Of a stretch of 64,000 nt of DNA, positions 54,156 to 63,035 are shown piece by piece. This stretch comes from Mycolicibacterium parafortuitum (GTDB lineage: Bacteria; Actinomycetota; Actinomycetes; Mycobacteriales; Mycobacteriaceae). The notes under the pieces were generated by a model, which ran no database searches, was not told the DNA's origin, and saw nothing but the letters and a program-made list of their open reading frames with translations. The DNA lies in the NCBI RefSeq assembly GCF_002086815.1, contig NZ_MVID01000004.1:186001-250000 (forward strand). Reading direction: 5' to 3'. Made by a program: the position numbers and the translations under genes. How positions within the stretch are numbered: position 1 is the first letter of the stretch; each line of letters starts with the position of its first letter.

Positions 54156-56563
54156 GCCGCGCCGCGCGGCTGCTCGCCGCGGTCGTCGCGCTGCTGTTCG
54201 CGGTCGCCCCCGCTGTTGCGCCTCCGACCGCGTCCGCCCAGCCGGGATCGATGCCGTTCCTGAAGGTGCAGATCGACAACGTCACCCCGGACATCGTCAC
54301 CACCACCAGTAACCCGACGGTGATCGTCACCGGAACCATCAGCAACGTCGGCGATCGGCCGGTTCGCGACATCGTGGTGCGACTCGAACGGGCCGGCGCC
54401 GTCACGTCGTCCAGCCAGTTGCGCACCGACCTCGCGGGCAACGTCGACCAGTACTCCCCCGTCGCCGACTTCATCACCGCCGCACCGGAACTCGCCCGCG
54501 GACAGAAGGTCCCGTTCCGGCTCGCCTATCCCCTGCGCGCCGACGACCGCTCGTCGATGCGCATCGACGAACCGGGCGTGTACCCGTTGATGGTCAACGT
54601 CAACGGCACCCCCGACTACGGGTCGCCGGCCCGGCTCGACGACTCCCGGTTCCTTCTGCCCGTGCTCGGCGTGCCCCCGCAGCCGGGATCGGACTCCGCC
54701 GGCGAGGCCTTCGACTCCACGGTCGCACCGGACATCACGCGACCGGTCGGGCTGACCATGTTCTGGCCGCTGGCCGACAAGCCCCGGCTGGCCGCGGGTG
54801 CGCCCGGCGGCACCACCCCGGTGCGGTTGATCGACGACGACCTCGCGACGTCGCTGGCCGCCGGTGGGCGGTTGGACACGATGCTCAGCGCGGTCGACTT
54901 CGCGACGAGCCCGGACGTGGACCCCGACGGCACGGTCGGGCGGGCACTGTGCCTGGCCGTCGACCCCGACCTGCTCGTCACCGTCAACGCGATGACCAAC
55001 GGCTACGTCGTCAACGACGCCGCCGACGCGGGCCCCGGCACCCCGACCCATCCGGGCGCGGGTCAGCAGGCCGCCATCGACTGGCTCAACCGGCTCAAGA
55101 CGCTGTCGCGGCGGCTGTGCGTCGCGCCGACCACCTACGCGCAGGCCGACCTCGACGCGCTCAACCGGGTCGCCGACCCGGGGCTGTCCGCGATCGCCAC
55201 AGGTGGGGCCGCGGGCATCGTCGACCAGATCCTCGGGGTCGCCTCCACTCGCGGCCTCACCCTGGTCGGTGACGGGCCCCTGACCGCGCCGGCCCTGCAA
55301 TTGCTGTCCGGGCAGGCGCCGACGGTCGCCGTTGCCGCGGCCAACCTGGTCGGTCCGCAGGAGGGCGAGTACGGCGTCGCCGAGACCGCCGACACCGCGC
55401 CGGTGCGTTACACCGCCAACGTGGTGGCCGCGCCGTTCGACCCGGCAGTCGGGGCGGCGCTGGCCGGGGTGGGCCCGACCCCGGAGACACCGTCCTATGT
55501 GGACCCGTCGCTCGACATCGCGGTCAAACAGGACTCCCCGGCCGCGCGCCTGCAGTCGGCGCTCGGCTCGTTGCTGTGGCACGGCCTGCGGCCCGATGTC
55601 GCGCCGCGCACCCAGATCCTGATGCCTCCGCTGATGTGGAACCTGACCCCGCCGGACGCGCAGGCGATCCTGTCGGCCGTCGCGACCGCGATCCGGGCCC
55701 GCCTCGCCGTACCCCGACCGCTGCCGGTCGTGATCGCCGAAGCGCAGACCACCGCACGCGAGTCGGCACCGCCGGACGGGCCGCTGGGCAGCCCGCGGGG
55801 CCGGTTCGACGACGGCGTGGTCACCGGGATCGCCGCCGCGACGAACCGGCTGTGGGGCCTCACCGCCGCGCTGACCACCGACGAGCGCACCGGCCTGACC
55901 GGCAACCAGTACACCGCTCCGCTACGCGAGGACCTGCTGCGCGCGCTGAGCCTGTCGGTCCCGCCCGACGCCCGCAACGGGCTGGCCCAGCAACGGCTGA
56001 CGACGGTGCGCAAGACCGTCGAGGATCTGTTCGACGCGGTGACGATCGTGAACCCCGGCGGCTCCTACACGCTGGCCACCGAGCGCAGTCCGCTGCCGCT
56101 GGCGCTGCGCAACGACCTTCCGGTGCCGATCCGGGTGCGGCTGGACATCGACGCGCCGCCCGGCATGACCGTCACCGACATGGGTGAGATCGTGCTGCCC
56201 CCGGGCTTCCTGCCGCTGAAGGTGCCCATCGAGGTGCACTTCACCCAGCGCGTCGCCGTCGACGTGGCGCTGCGCACCGCCGACGGCCTGCCGCTCGGCG
56301 AGCCGGTGCGGTTGTCGGTGCACTCCAACGCGTACGGCAAGGTGCTGTTCATCATCACGCTGACCGGTGGAGTGGTGCTGGCGCTGCTGGTCGGGCGGCG
56401 GCTGTGGCACCGGTTCCGCGGCCAGCCCGACCGTGCCGATCTCGAGGCCGACCCGACCCGGCCGGACCCGGTCGACGTCGCGCTGGCCTACGACGACGAG
56501 ACCGGCGCCCGCCGGCCCGCCAAGAGTCGCGCACCCACCGCGCCGGGCGGCGACGATGGCTGA
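54152..56563 (+). CDS. Large secreted/membrane-anchored protein (Rv3909-like)
   Basis: 803 residues from GTG 54152, overlapping the mutT4 stop. A signal peptide (1-30, ending TASAQP) is followed by a beta-rich domain ([39 protein letters not shown]). A long middle part without known motifs follows. The C-terminal membrane segment is [27 protein letters not shown] (about 732-758), with a cytoplasmic tail. It is conserved upstream of murJ in mycobacteria and overlaps it by eight bases, so a role beside the flippase in wall assembly is likely but unproven. Confidence 0.85.
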   Translation: MSRAARLLAAVVALLFAVAPAVAPPTASAQPGSMPFLKVQIDNVTPDIVTTTSNPTVIVTGTISNVGDRPVRDIVVRLERAGAVTSSSQLRTDLAGNVDQYSPVADFITAAPELARGQKVPFRLAYPLRADDRSSMRIDEPGVYPLMVNVNGTPDYGSPARLDDSRFLLPVLGVPPQPGSDSAGEAFDSTVAPDITRPVGLTMFWPLADKPRLAAGAPGGTTPVRLIDDDLATSLAAGGRLDTMLSAVDFATSPDVDPDGTVGRALCLAVDPDLLVTVNAMTNGYVVNDAADAGPGTPTHPGAGQQAAIDWLNRLKTLSRRLCVAPTTYAQADLDALNRVADPGLSAIATGGAAGIVDQILGVASTRGLTLVGDGPLTAPALQLLSGQAPTVAVAAANLVGPQEGEYGVAETADTAPVRYTANVVAAPFDPAVGAALAGVGPTPETPSYVDPSLDIAVKQDSPAARLQSALGSLLWHGLRPDVAPRTQILMPPLMWNLTPPDAQAILSAVATAIRARLAVPRPLPVVIAEAQTTARESAPPDGPLGSPRGRFDDGVVTGIAAATNRLWGLTAALTTDERTGLTGNQYTAPLREDLLRALSLSVPPDARNGLAQQRLTTVRKTVEDLFDAVTIVNPGGSYTLATERSPLPLALRNDLPVPIRVRLDIDAPPGMTVTDMGEIVLPPGFLPLKVPIEVHFTQRVAVDVALRTADGLPLGEPVRLSVHSNAYGKVLFIITLTGGVVLALLVGRRLWHRFRGQPDRADLEADPTRPDPVDVALAYDDETGARRPAKSRAPTAPGGDDG

Positions 56564-59500
56564 GACCCGGCGCGACACCGCACCCGCCCAGCCCCGCCAG
56601 CCGCGCCCGGAGATGTCGGACCGGGCCGTGGTGTCGCGGTCCTGGGGGATGGCGGTGGCCACCCTGGTCAGCCGGCTGACCGGATTCGCCCGCATCGTGC
56701 TGCTCGCCGCGATCCTCGGCGCCGCGCTGTCGAGTGCGTTCACCGTGGCCAACCAGCTGCCGAACATGATCGCGGCGCTGGTCCTCGAGGCGACCTTCAC
56801 CGCGATCTTCGTGCCGGTGCTGGCCCGTGCCGAACGCGACGACCCCGACGGCGGAACCGCGTTCATCCGAAGGCTTTTGACGCTTGCCACCGCCCTGCTG
56901 CTGGCGGTCACCATCGTCTCGACGGTCGGTGCCCCTCTGCTGGTCGACCTGATGCTCGGGTCGGACCCGATGGTGGACCGCTCGCTGACCACCGCGTTCG
57001 CGTACCTGCTGCTGCCGCAGATCATCTTCTACGGTCTGTCCTCGGTGTTCATGGCAATCCTGAACACCCGCAACATCTTCGGGCCGCCCGCCTGGGCGCC
57101 GGTGGTCAACAACGTCGTCGCCATCGCCACGCTGGTGGTCTATGTCCTTGTGCCGGGCGAACTCTCGCTCGATCCGGTCCGGATGGGCGACACCAAGCTG
57201 CTGGTCCTCGGAGTCGGTACCACGCTGGGCGTGGTGGCGCAGGCGGCGGTGCTGTTCGTCGCGATCCGCCGCGAACGGGTCAGCCTGCGCCCGCTGTGGG
57301 GTATCGACGCCCGGCTGAAGAAGTTCGGGATGATGGCGCTGGCGATGGTGCTCTACGTGCTCATCAGCCAGGTCGGGTTCATCGTCGGCAACCAGGTCGC
57401 CAGCGGCGCGGCCGCGTCCGGCCCGGCGATCTACAACTACACCTGGCTGATCCTGCAGCTGCCGTTCGGCATCGTCGGTGTCACCGTGCTGACCGTGGTG
57501 ATGCCGCGGCTGTCCCGCAACGCCGCCGCGAACGACGGCCCCGCGGTGCTCGCGGACCTGTCCCTGGCGACCCGGCTGACGATGCTGGTGCTGATCCCGG
57601 TGGTGGCGCTGATGACCGTCGGCGGTCCGGCGATCGGCAGCGCGCTGTTCTCCTACGGCAACTTCGGTGCCGTGGACGCCGGCTACCTGGGCATGGCGAT
57701 CACGCTGTCGGCGTTCACGCTGATCCCGTACACGATGGCGCTGCTGCAGCTGCGGGTGTTCTACGCGCGGGAGGAACCGTGGACGCCGATCGCGCTGATC
57801 GTCGTCATCACGATCGTCAAGGTCGTCGCGTCGTTGGCCGCGCCGCACGTCACCGACGACCCGCACCTCGTCGCCGGCTATCTGGGCCTCGCCAACGGTC
57901 TCGGGTTCCTGGCCGGGGCCACCCTCGGCCACCTGCTGCTGCGCAACCGCCTGGACCCGCCGGGCGGCCATCTGCTCAGCCGTGACGTGCTGCGCACGAT
58001 CCTGGTGACCATCACCGCCTCGCTGGCCGCGGGGCTGACCGCCCATGTCGTCGACCAGTTGCTGGGTCTGGAGAAGCTGACCGAGCACTGGGGCGGCGGC
58101 GGCTCGCTGATCCGGCTGACGGTCATCGGGCTGGTGATGGTCCCGATCATCGGGGCGGTGCTGATCGGCGCCAAGGTCCCCGACGCGCTGGCCGCACTGG
58201 CCGCGGTGCGCCGCCGCCTGCCCGGGCGTCGTGGCGGCGCTGCGGTCCCACCGCTTGCCCCTCGGGCGCTGACGTACGCTGATGCCAGAAATCAGTCCTC
58301 GGCCCGGGTTGCCGACGACGGGAGGCGGAAAGGATCAGCGGTGAGCGACAAACCCACCAGCGATTCTTCACCCGACGTCGACGCTGCGCCGACGACCCGG
58401 TTCACGGTGCCGTCCGGCCCGTCCCCCGACGACTTCCAGCCCGACGTCCCCGAGACCCCGGACGTCCCGGAGCGCGTCGGCGAAGAAGTCGACAAAGAAC
58501 CCGTGGACCAGGCGCCCGATTCCGGGCCCGATTCGGCGACGACGGTGCTGCCCGCCTCGCCGTCGCAGCCCACCGAGGTCGTATCGCGCCCGCGCGCCGA
58601 CTACTCCAACGACCCCACCCGCGAGGCGCTCGCGTTCGACCCGCCCCGCGAACCGGCGATCGAGACCGCCACCGCCGCCGAGGACACCCATCTGATCCCC
58701 GGCGCGACCATCGCGGGTGGCCGCTACCGGCTGCTCGTCTCACACGGCGGGCCCAGCCACCTGAAGTTCTGGCAGGCCACCGACACCGCGCTGGACCGGC
58801 AGGTGGCGCTGACGTTCGTCGACCCCGACGGGTCGATGCCCGAGCACCAGGTGCAGGCCATCCTGGATCGCACCCAGCGGCTCAGCCAGATCGACATGCC
58901 CGGCGTCGCGCGCGTGCTCGACGTGCTCAGGACCGGCACCGGCGGCCTCGTCGTCTCCGAGTGGATCCGGGGCGGGTCGCTGGCCGAGGTCGCCGACACC
59001 CACCCGTCCCCGATCGGCGGCGCCCGCGCGATCCAGTCGCTGGCCGCGGCCGCCGAGGTGGCCCACCGCAACGGCGTCGCGCTGTCGATCGACCATCCCA
59101 GCAGGATCCGGGTCAGCATCGACGGCGACGTCGCGCTGGCGTTCCCGGCCACCCTGCCCGACGCGACCCCCGACGACGACATCCGCGGGATCGGCGCGGC
59201 GCTGTACGCGCTGCTGGTCGACAAGTGGCCGCTGCCGGAGACCGGGGAGCCCAGCGGGCTGGCTCCGGCCGAACTCGACGCCGCCGGCCAGCCGACCGAG
59301 CCGCGCACCCTCGACCGCGACATCCCGTTCCAGATCTCCGCGGCCGCGGCACGCGCGGTGCAGGAGGGCGGCGGCATCCGCAGCGCCCCGACGCTGCTGA
59401 ACCTGCTGCAGCAGGCGACCGCGGTCGCCGACCGCACCGATCACATCGCGCCGGTCGACGATCCCTCCCCCGAACCCGCCGCGGCACCCTGGACCGACGA

Positions 59501-60158
59501 ACCCGACCCGGAGGCCGCCGCACGGCGCCGCAAGGGCCTGATCGTCGGCCTGTCGGTGGCAGGCGCCATCGCGGTCATCGCGATCGTGCTGCTGGCGACC
59601 GTCCTCAGCCGGATCTTCGGCGACGTCGGCAGTGGCCTCGGCGGCGACGAACTCGGGCTCAGCGGCCCGAGCTCATCGCGATCCTCCTCCAGCCCGGCCG
59701 TCCCCGGCACCGAGATCAAACCCGTTCGCGCAACAGTGTTTTCGCCCGAAGGCGAGGCCGACGCCCCGGAGTCCGCCGGGCTGGCCATCGACGGTGACTC
59801 CTCCACGGTGTGGCCGATCGACACCTACAGCGACCCGGTGCCGTTCCCGAACTTCAAGAACGGTGTCGGGTTGATGCTGCAACTGTCGGAGCCGACGAAG
59901 ATCGGCTCGGTCACCATCAACCTGAACAGCACCGGCACCGAGGTGCAGATCCGGTCCTCGTCGTCGCCGAACCCGTCCTCGCTGGACGCGACCACCGCGC
60001 TGACGGACCCGACCCCGGTCAAACCCGGCTCCAACACCATCGAGGTCGAGGACGCCGAACCCACCTCCAATGTGCTCGTGTGGGTCTCCACCCTCGGCCA
60101 GGTGAACGGCCAGAGCCGTTCGGACATCGCCGAGATCACCCTCAACGCCGCCTCCTGA
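56556..60158 (+). CDS. murJ: Lipid II flippase MurJ with pseudokinase tail (MviN)
   Basis: 1200 residues. Residues 25-560 are the MurJ membrane domain of the MOP superfamily (14 segments; SRLTGFARIVLLAAILG, NQLPNMIAALVLEATFTAIFVPV). After a disordered acidic/Pro linker, about 715-960 is a kinase-like domain starting GGRYRLLVSHGGPSHLKFWQATD, which lacks the usual glycine loop and catalytic Lys/Asp set. A membrane segment (about 994-1022) and an outer discoidin-like domain finish the protein. In mycobacteria PknB phosphorylates the pseudokinase and FhaA then binds it, restraining lipid II export. Confidence 0.94.
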   Translation: MAETRRDTAPAQPRQPRPEMSDRAVVSRSWGMAVATLVSRLTGFARIVLLAAILGAALSSAFTVANQLPNMIAALVLEATFTAIFVPVLARAERDDPDGGTAFIRRLLTLATALLLAVTIVSTVGAPLLVDLMLGSDPMVDRSLTTAFAYLLLPQIIFYGLSSVFMAILNTRNIFGPPAWAPVVNNVVAIATLVVYVLVPGELSLDPVRMGDTKLLVLGVGTTLGVVAQAAVLFVAIRRERVSLRPLWGIDARLKKFGMMALAMVLYVLISQVGFIVGNQVASGAAASGPAIYNYTWLILQLPFGIVGVTVLTVVMPRLSRNAAANDGPAVLADLSLATRLTMLVLIPVVALMTVGGPAIGSALFSYGNFGAVDAGYLGMAITLSAFTLIPYTMALLQLRVFYAREEPWTPIALIVVITIVKVVASLAAPHVTDDPHLVAGYLGLANGLGFLAGATLGHLLLRNRLDPPGGHLLSRDVLRTILVTITASLAAGLTAHVVDQLLGLEKLTEHWGGGGSLIRLTVIGLVMVPIIGAVLIGAKVPDALAALAAVRRRLPGRRGGAAVPPLAPRALTYADARNQSSARVADDGRRKGSAVSDKPTSDSSPDVDAAPTTRFTVPSGPSPDDFQPDVPETPDVPERVGEEVDKEPVDQAPDSGPDSATTVLPASPSQPTEVVSRPRADYSNDPTREALAFDPPREPAIETATAAEDTHLIPGATIAGGRYRLLVSHGGPSHLKFWQATDTALDRQVALTFVDPDGSMPEHQVQAILDRTQRLSQIDMPGVARVLDVLRTGTGGLVVSEWIRGGSLAEVADTHPSPIGGARAIQSLAAAAEVAHRNGVALSIDHPSRIRVSIDGDVALAFPATLPDATPDDDIRGIGAALYALLVDKWPLPETGEPSGLAPAELDAAGQPTEPRTLDRDIPFQISAAAARAVQEGGGIRSAPTLLNLLQQATAVADRTDHIAPVDDPSPEPAAAPWTDEPDPEAAARRRKGLIVGLSVAGAIAVIAIVLLATVLSRIFGDVGSGLGGDELGLSGPSSSRSSSSPAVPGTEIKPVRATVFSPEGEADAPESAGLAIDGDSSTVWPIDTYSDPVPFPNFKNGVGLMLQLSEPTKIGSVTINLNSTGTEVQIRSSSSPNPSSLDATTALTDPTPVKPGSNTIEVEDAEPTSNVLVWVSTLGQVNGQSRSDIAEITLNAAS

Positions 60159-60201
60159 GGCGCCTGAAAAACTGGTGCCCGACCCCTCCCCGGGTGCCGA
60201 T

Positions 60202-60207
60202 TAGTGT
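60202..60207 (+). promoter_or_regulatory. -10 box (TAGTGT) for leaderless sigM
   Basis: TAGTGT lies six bases before GTG 60214. No GGAAC-type extracytoplasmic sigma -35 element is seen at the right distance, so self-regulation by SigM is not supported here. Confidence 0.45.
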
Positions 60208-60213
60208 TCGGCT

Positions 60214-60786
60214 GTGGGGATATTCGGGGACGGTCCGCAGCCACCGCAGCGGGTGCGCACGGATGCCGAACTGCTGGCCGCCCACGTCGCCGGCGACCGC
60301 TATGCGTTCGAGGAGCTGTTCTACCGCCATCAGCGCCGGCTCTATCGGCTGGCGTACCTGACCAGTCGCGATCCCGACGACGCCGCCGATGCCCTCCAGG
60401 ATGCGATGCTGGCCGCACACCGCACCGCACCGCGGTTCCGGCATGACAGCGCGGTGAGCAGCTGGCTGTACCGGATCGTCGTCAATGCCTGCCTGGATCG
60501 ATTGCGGCGCAACAAGACCCGTGCCTGCGAGGTGCTCGATGACGACGCCGGCGGCGCGTTCGACCCGACGGGCCGGCTCGACACCGCGATCGTGATCGAA
60601 CGGGCGCTGATGCGTCTGCCCGCCGAACAACGCGCCGCCGTGGTGGCCGTCGACATGCAGGGCTTCTCGGTGGCCGAGACCGCCCACCTGCTCGGGGTCG
60701 CCGAGGGCACCGTGAAATCGCGGTGCTCACGCGCCCGCGCGAAACTCGCCGAAACACTGGACTGCTTCGCCTCCGTCGTCGACTGA
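60214..60786 (+). CDS. sigM: Extracytoplasmic-function sigma factor SigM
   Basis: 190 residues from GTG 60214. Region 2 is FEELFYRHQRRLYRLAYLTSRDPDDAADALQDAMLAAHR with the promoter-melting part FRHDSAVSSWLYRIVVNACLDRLRR. Region 4 is LMRLPAEQRAAVVAVDMQGFSVAETAHLLGVAEGTVKSRCSRARAKL. In mycobacteria SigM controls Esx-related and surface-lipid genes late in growth. The anti-sigma gene rsmA follows 54 bases later, and the position between murJ and trxB is conserved. Confidence 0.93.
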   Translation: MGIFGDGPQPPQRVRTDAELLAAHVAGDRYAFEELFYRHQRRLYRLAYLTSRDPDDAADALQDAMLAAHRTAPRFRHDSAVSSWLYRIVVNACLDRLRRNKTRACEVLDDDAGGAFDPTGRLDTAIVIERALMRLPAEQRAAVVAVDMQGFSVAETAHLLGVAEGTVKSRCSRARAKLAETLDCFASVVD

Positions 60787-60840
60787 GCCGTCGGTTAGCC
60801 TCGAACGATCTGTCAGGGGTTCGACCGGCGGGGGCACCAG

Positions 60841-61458
60841 ATGAGCAGCGGCACCGGCGAGGCGCCGGAGTTCGACTCCGCCGCCGACGCCCGTGTGCGG
60901 CGCGAGCTCGCCGAGTTCGGCAGCGACCCCGGTGCGGGCCCCGACATTCCCCCCGAGGTGTCCGCCCGCATCGGCGCGGCGCTGCGCACCGCCGGTGGTG
61001 CGCACACCGTGACCCGGCCGGCGTTGAGCCGGACCCAGCGGATCGCACTGGCGCTGGGGATCGCCGCCGCGGCGGTCGCCACCGTGATCGGTGCGCGGAT
61101 GCTCACCCACGACCCCGTCCCGATGTTCCCGCCGGGGCCGACCGCGTCGCAGATCACCGTCGGCACCGCACACCCGCCGTTCCCGCTGTCCGAAGCCGAA
61201 CTGCGCACCCGGCTGCAGGCACCCGCCGACCTCGGCCCGCTCGCCGACGCGCGCCGGCGTACCGCGTGCCTGGGCGCCCTCGGCTACCCGCCCGGCACCG
61301 ACGTGCTCGGCGGCACCCAGTTGGAGGTACTGGGTCGGCCGACGGTGTTGGTGCTGATCGCGGGCACCGCGCCGGGTGAGGTGACCGCGCTGACGGTCGA
61401 CAGCGGATGCTCCGCGGCCGACAGCGGGCTGCTCGCGCAGACCACGTTCACCCGGTGA
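60841..61458 (+). CDS. rsmA: Anti-sigma-M factor
   Basis: 205 residues with one membrane segment (IALALGIAAAAVATVIGARML, about 62-82). The N-terminal cytoplasmic part (VRRELAEFGSDPGAGPDIPPEVSARIGAALR) would hold SigM. The C-terminal outer domain has two cysteines (TACLGALG, DSGCSAADS) that could form a disulfide. There is no HxxxCxxC zinc anti-sigma motif, so it is not a redox-switch ZAS protein. GGGGG before ATG may be the ribosome site. Confidence 0.87.
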   Translation: MSSGTGEAPEFDSAADARVRRELAEFGSDPGAGPDIPPEVSARIGAALRTAGGAHTVTRPALSRTQRIALALGIAAAAVATVIGARMLTHDPVPMFPPGPTASQITVGTAHPPFPLSEAELRTRLQAPADLGPLADARRRTACLGALGYPPGTDVLGGTQLEVLGRPTVLVLIAGTAPGEVTALTVDSGCSAADSGLLAQTTFTR

Positions 61459-61490
61459 ACCCGCCACCGGCCGCGCCCGTTGCGAACGCG

Positions 61491-61517
61491 GGAACACCCC
61501 GGCATACCCTGTTGTTT
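61491..61517 (+). promoter_or_regulatory. SigH/SigE-like promoter for trxB-trxC
   Basis: GGAACA (61491-61496), 17 bases, GTTT (61514-61517) matches the mycobacterial SigH pattern GGAAYA-N16-20-GTT. It lies about 100 bases before the trxB ATG. trxB2-trxC is a known SigH-controlled operon in M. tuberculosis. Confidence 0.6.
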
Positions 61518-61618
61518 ATAGAACGCGGTGTTCAGAGCGCCTGCGGTGAGCCGACAGCCTCCGGCTGTTTGTCGTGCCGGCGATCTGGAGAACTCTTGCC
61601 TCAGGCAGAAAGGTTCGC

Positions 61619-62614
61619 ATGACCTCCTCAGAGACCATTCACGACGTCATCATCGTCGGATCGGGACCCGCCGGCTATACCGCCGCGGTCTACGCCGCCC
61701 GCGCCCAGCTCAAGCCGCTGGTGTTCGAGGGCAGCCAGTTCGGCGGTGCGCTGATGACCACCACCGAGGTCGAGAACTACCCCGGCTTCCGCAACGGCAT
61801 CCAGGGTCCGGAACTGATGGACGAGATGCGGGAGCAGGCGCTGCGCTTCGGCGCCGATCTGCGCATGGAGGACGTCGACTCGGTGGATCTGGCCGGTCCG
61901 GTCAAGACCGTCACCGTCGGTGACGAAACCCACCGCGCCCGCGCCGTGATCCTGGCGATGGGCGCAGCTGCCCGTCAGCTCGGCGTCCCCGGCGAGAAGG
62001 AACTGACCGGGATGGGCGTCAGCACCTGTGCGACGTGTGACGGCTTCTTCTTCCGCGACCAGGACATCGTCGTGGTCGGCGGCGGCGATTCGGCGATGGA
62101 AGAGGCGACGTTCCTGACCCGCTTCGCCCGCAGCGTCACACTGATCCACCGCCGCGAGGAGTTCCGCGCGTCGAAGATCATGCTGGACCGCGCCGAGCAG
62201 AACGAGAAGATCACGTTCCTGACCAACACCCAGGTCACCGAAGTCGTCGGCGATCCGAAGGTGACGGGAATCAAGTTGCGCAACACCGTAACCGGTGAGG
62301 AGTCCGAGCTCGCCGTCACCGGCGTGTTCGTCGCGATCGGTCACGACCCACGCTCCGCACTGGTTCGCGGCCAGGTCGACGTCGACGACGAGGGCTACGT
62401 GCAGGTCAAGGGCCGTACCACCTACACCTCGCTCGACGGTGTCTTCGCCGCAGGCGATCTCGTCGACCACACCTACCGCCAGGCCATCACCGCGGCCGGA
62501 AGTGGTTGTGCCGCAGCAATCGACGCCGAGCGGTGGCTGGCCGACCACGCTGAGCCCGGCGAACGTACCTCCACCACAACGGACGACACCGATCTGATAG
62601 GAGCACAGCAATGA
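61619..62614 (+). CDS. trxB: Thioredoxin reductase
   Basis: 331 residues. FAD-binding GSGPAG (14-19), redox-active CATC at 137-140, NADPH-binding GGGDSA (154-159) with HRR (174-176), and the C-terminal FAD motif [10 protein letters not shown] are all present. It is the low-molecular-weight bacterial enzyme that passes electrons from NADPH to thioredoxin, a main disulfide-reducing route in mycobacteria, which lack glutathione. AAAGG lies before ATG 61619. The stop overlaps the trxC start (ATGA). Confidence 0.96.
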   Translation: MTSSETIHDVIIVGSGPAGYTAAVYAARAQLKPLVFEGSQFGGALMTTTEVENYPGFRNGIQGPELMDEMREQALRFGADLRMEDVDSVDLAGPVKTVTVGDETHRARAVILAMGAAARQLGVPGEKELTGMGVSTCATCDGFFFRDQDIVVVGGGDSAMEEATFLTRFARSVTLIHRREEFRASKIMLDRAEQNEKITFLTNTQVTEVVGDPKVTGIKLRNTVTGEESELAVTGVFVAIGHDPRSALVRGQVDVDDEGYVQVKGRTTYTSLDGVFAAGDLVDHTYRQAITAAGSGCAAAIDAERWLADHAEPGERTSTTTDDTDLIGAQQ

Positions 62615-62940
62615 GCGGTTCCAGCACGGTCACGGTGACCGACGACTCGTTCTCCGACGACGTCCTGTCCAGCGGAACGCCCGTCCTGGTGGACTTCTGG
62701 GCCACCTGGTGCGGACCGTGCAAGATGGTCGCCCCGGTGCTCGAGGAGATCGCGTCGGAGAAGGCCGGCTCCCTGACCGTCGCGAAGCTCGACGTCGACG
62801 AGAATCCGGCCACCGCCCGCGACTTCCAGGTGGTGTCGATCCCGACGATGATCCTGTTCAAGGACGGCCAGCCGGTCAAGCGCATCGTCGGCGCGAAGGG
62901 CAAGGCAGCGCTGCTGCGCGAGCTCTCCGACGTGGTCTGA
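62611..62940 (+). CDS. trxC: Thioredoxin TrxC
   Basis: 109 residues with the standard WCGPC active site at 33-37, preceded by VLVDFWAT, and the cis-proline in VSIPTMILF. It reduces cytoplasmic disulfides and supplies peroxiredoxins and ribonucleotide reductase. It is coupled to trxB by the ATGA overlap 62611-62614. A small hairpin follows 28 bases after the stop. Confidence 0.97.
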   Translation: MSGSSTVTVTDDSFSDDVLSSGTPVLVDFWATWCGPCKMVAPVLEEIASEKAGSLTVAKLDVDENPATARDFQVVSIPTMILFKDGQPVKRIVGAKGKAALLRELSDVV

Positions 62941-62967
62941 TCCCCTGTCTGATCCCCCCGAAAAAGC

Positions 62968-62989
62968 GCGAATCGCGGGTGCGGTTCGC
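62968..62989 (+). terminator. Terminator-like hairpin after trxC
   Basis: GCGAATCGC, GGGT, GCGGTTCGC forms a 9-bp stem with one G-U pair. A TTTT run occurs about ten bases further on. It separates trxC from cwlM. Confidence 0.55.
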
Positions 62990-63035
62990 TCCTGGGGTTT
63001 TCTCGAATCGGGAATCCGTCTGAGAGAATCGGCCT

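Noticed and set aside
56355..58088. 577-codon minus-strand open frame opposite murJ
   Set aside because: Arg/Gln/His/Asp-rich shadow without domains.
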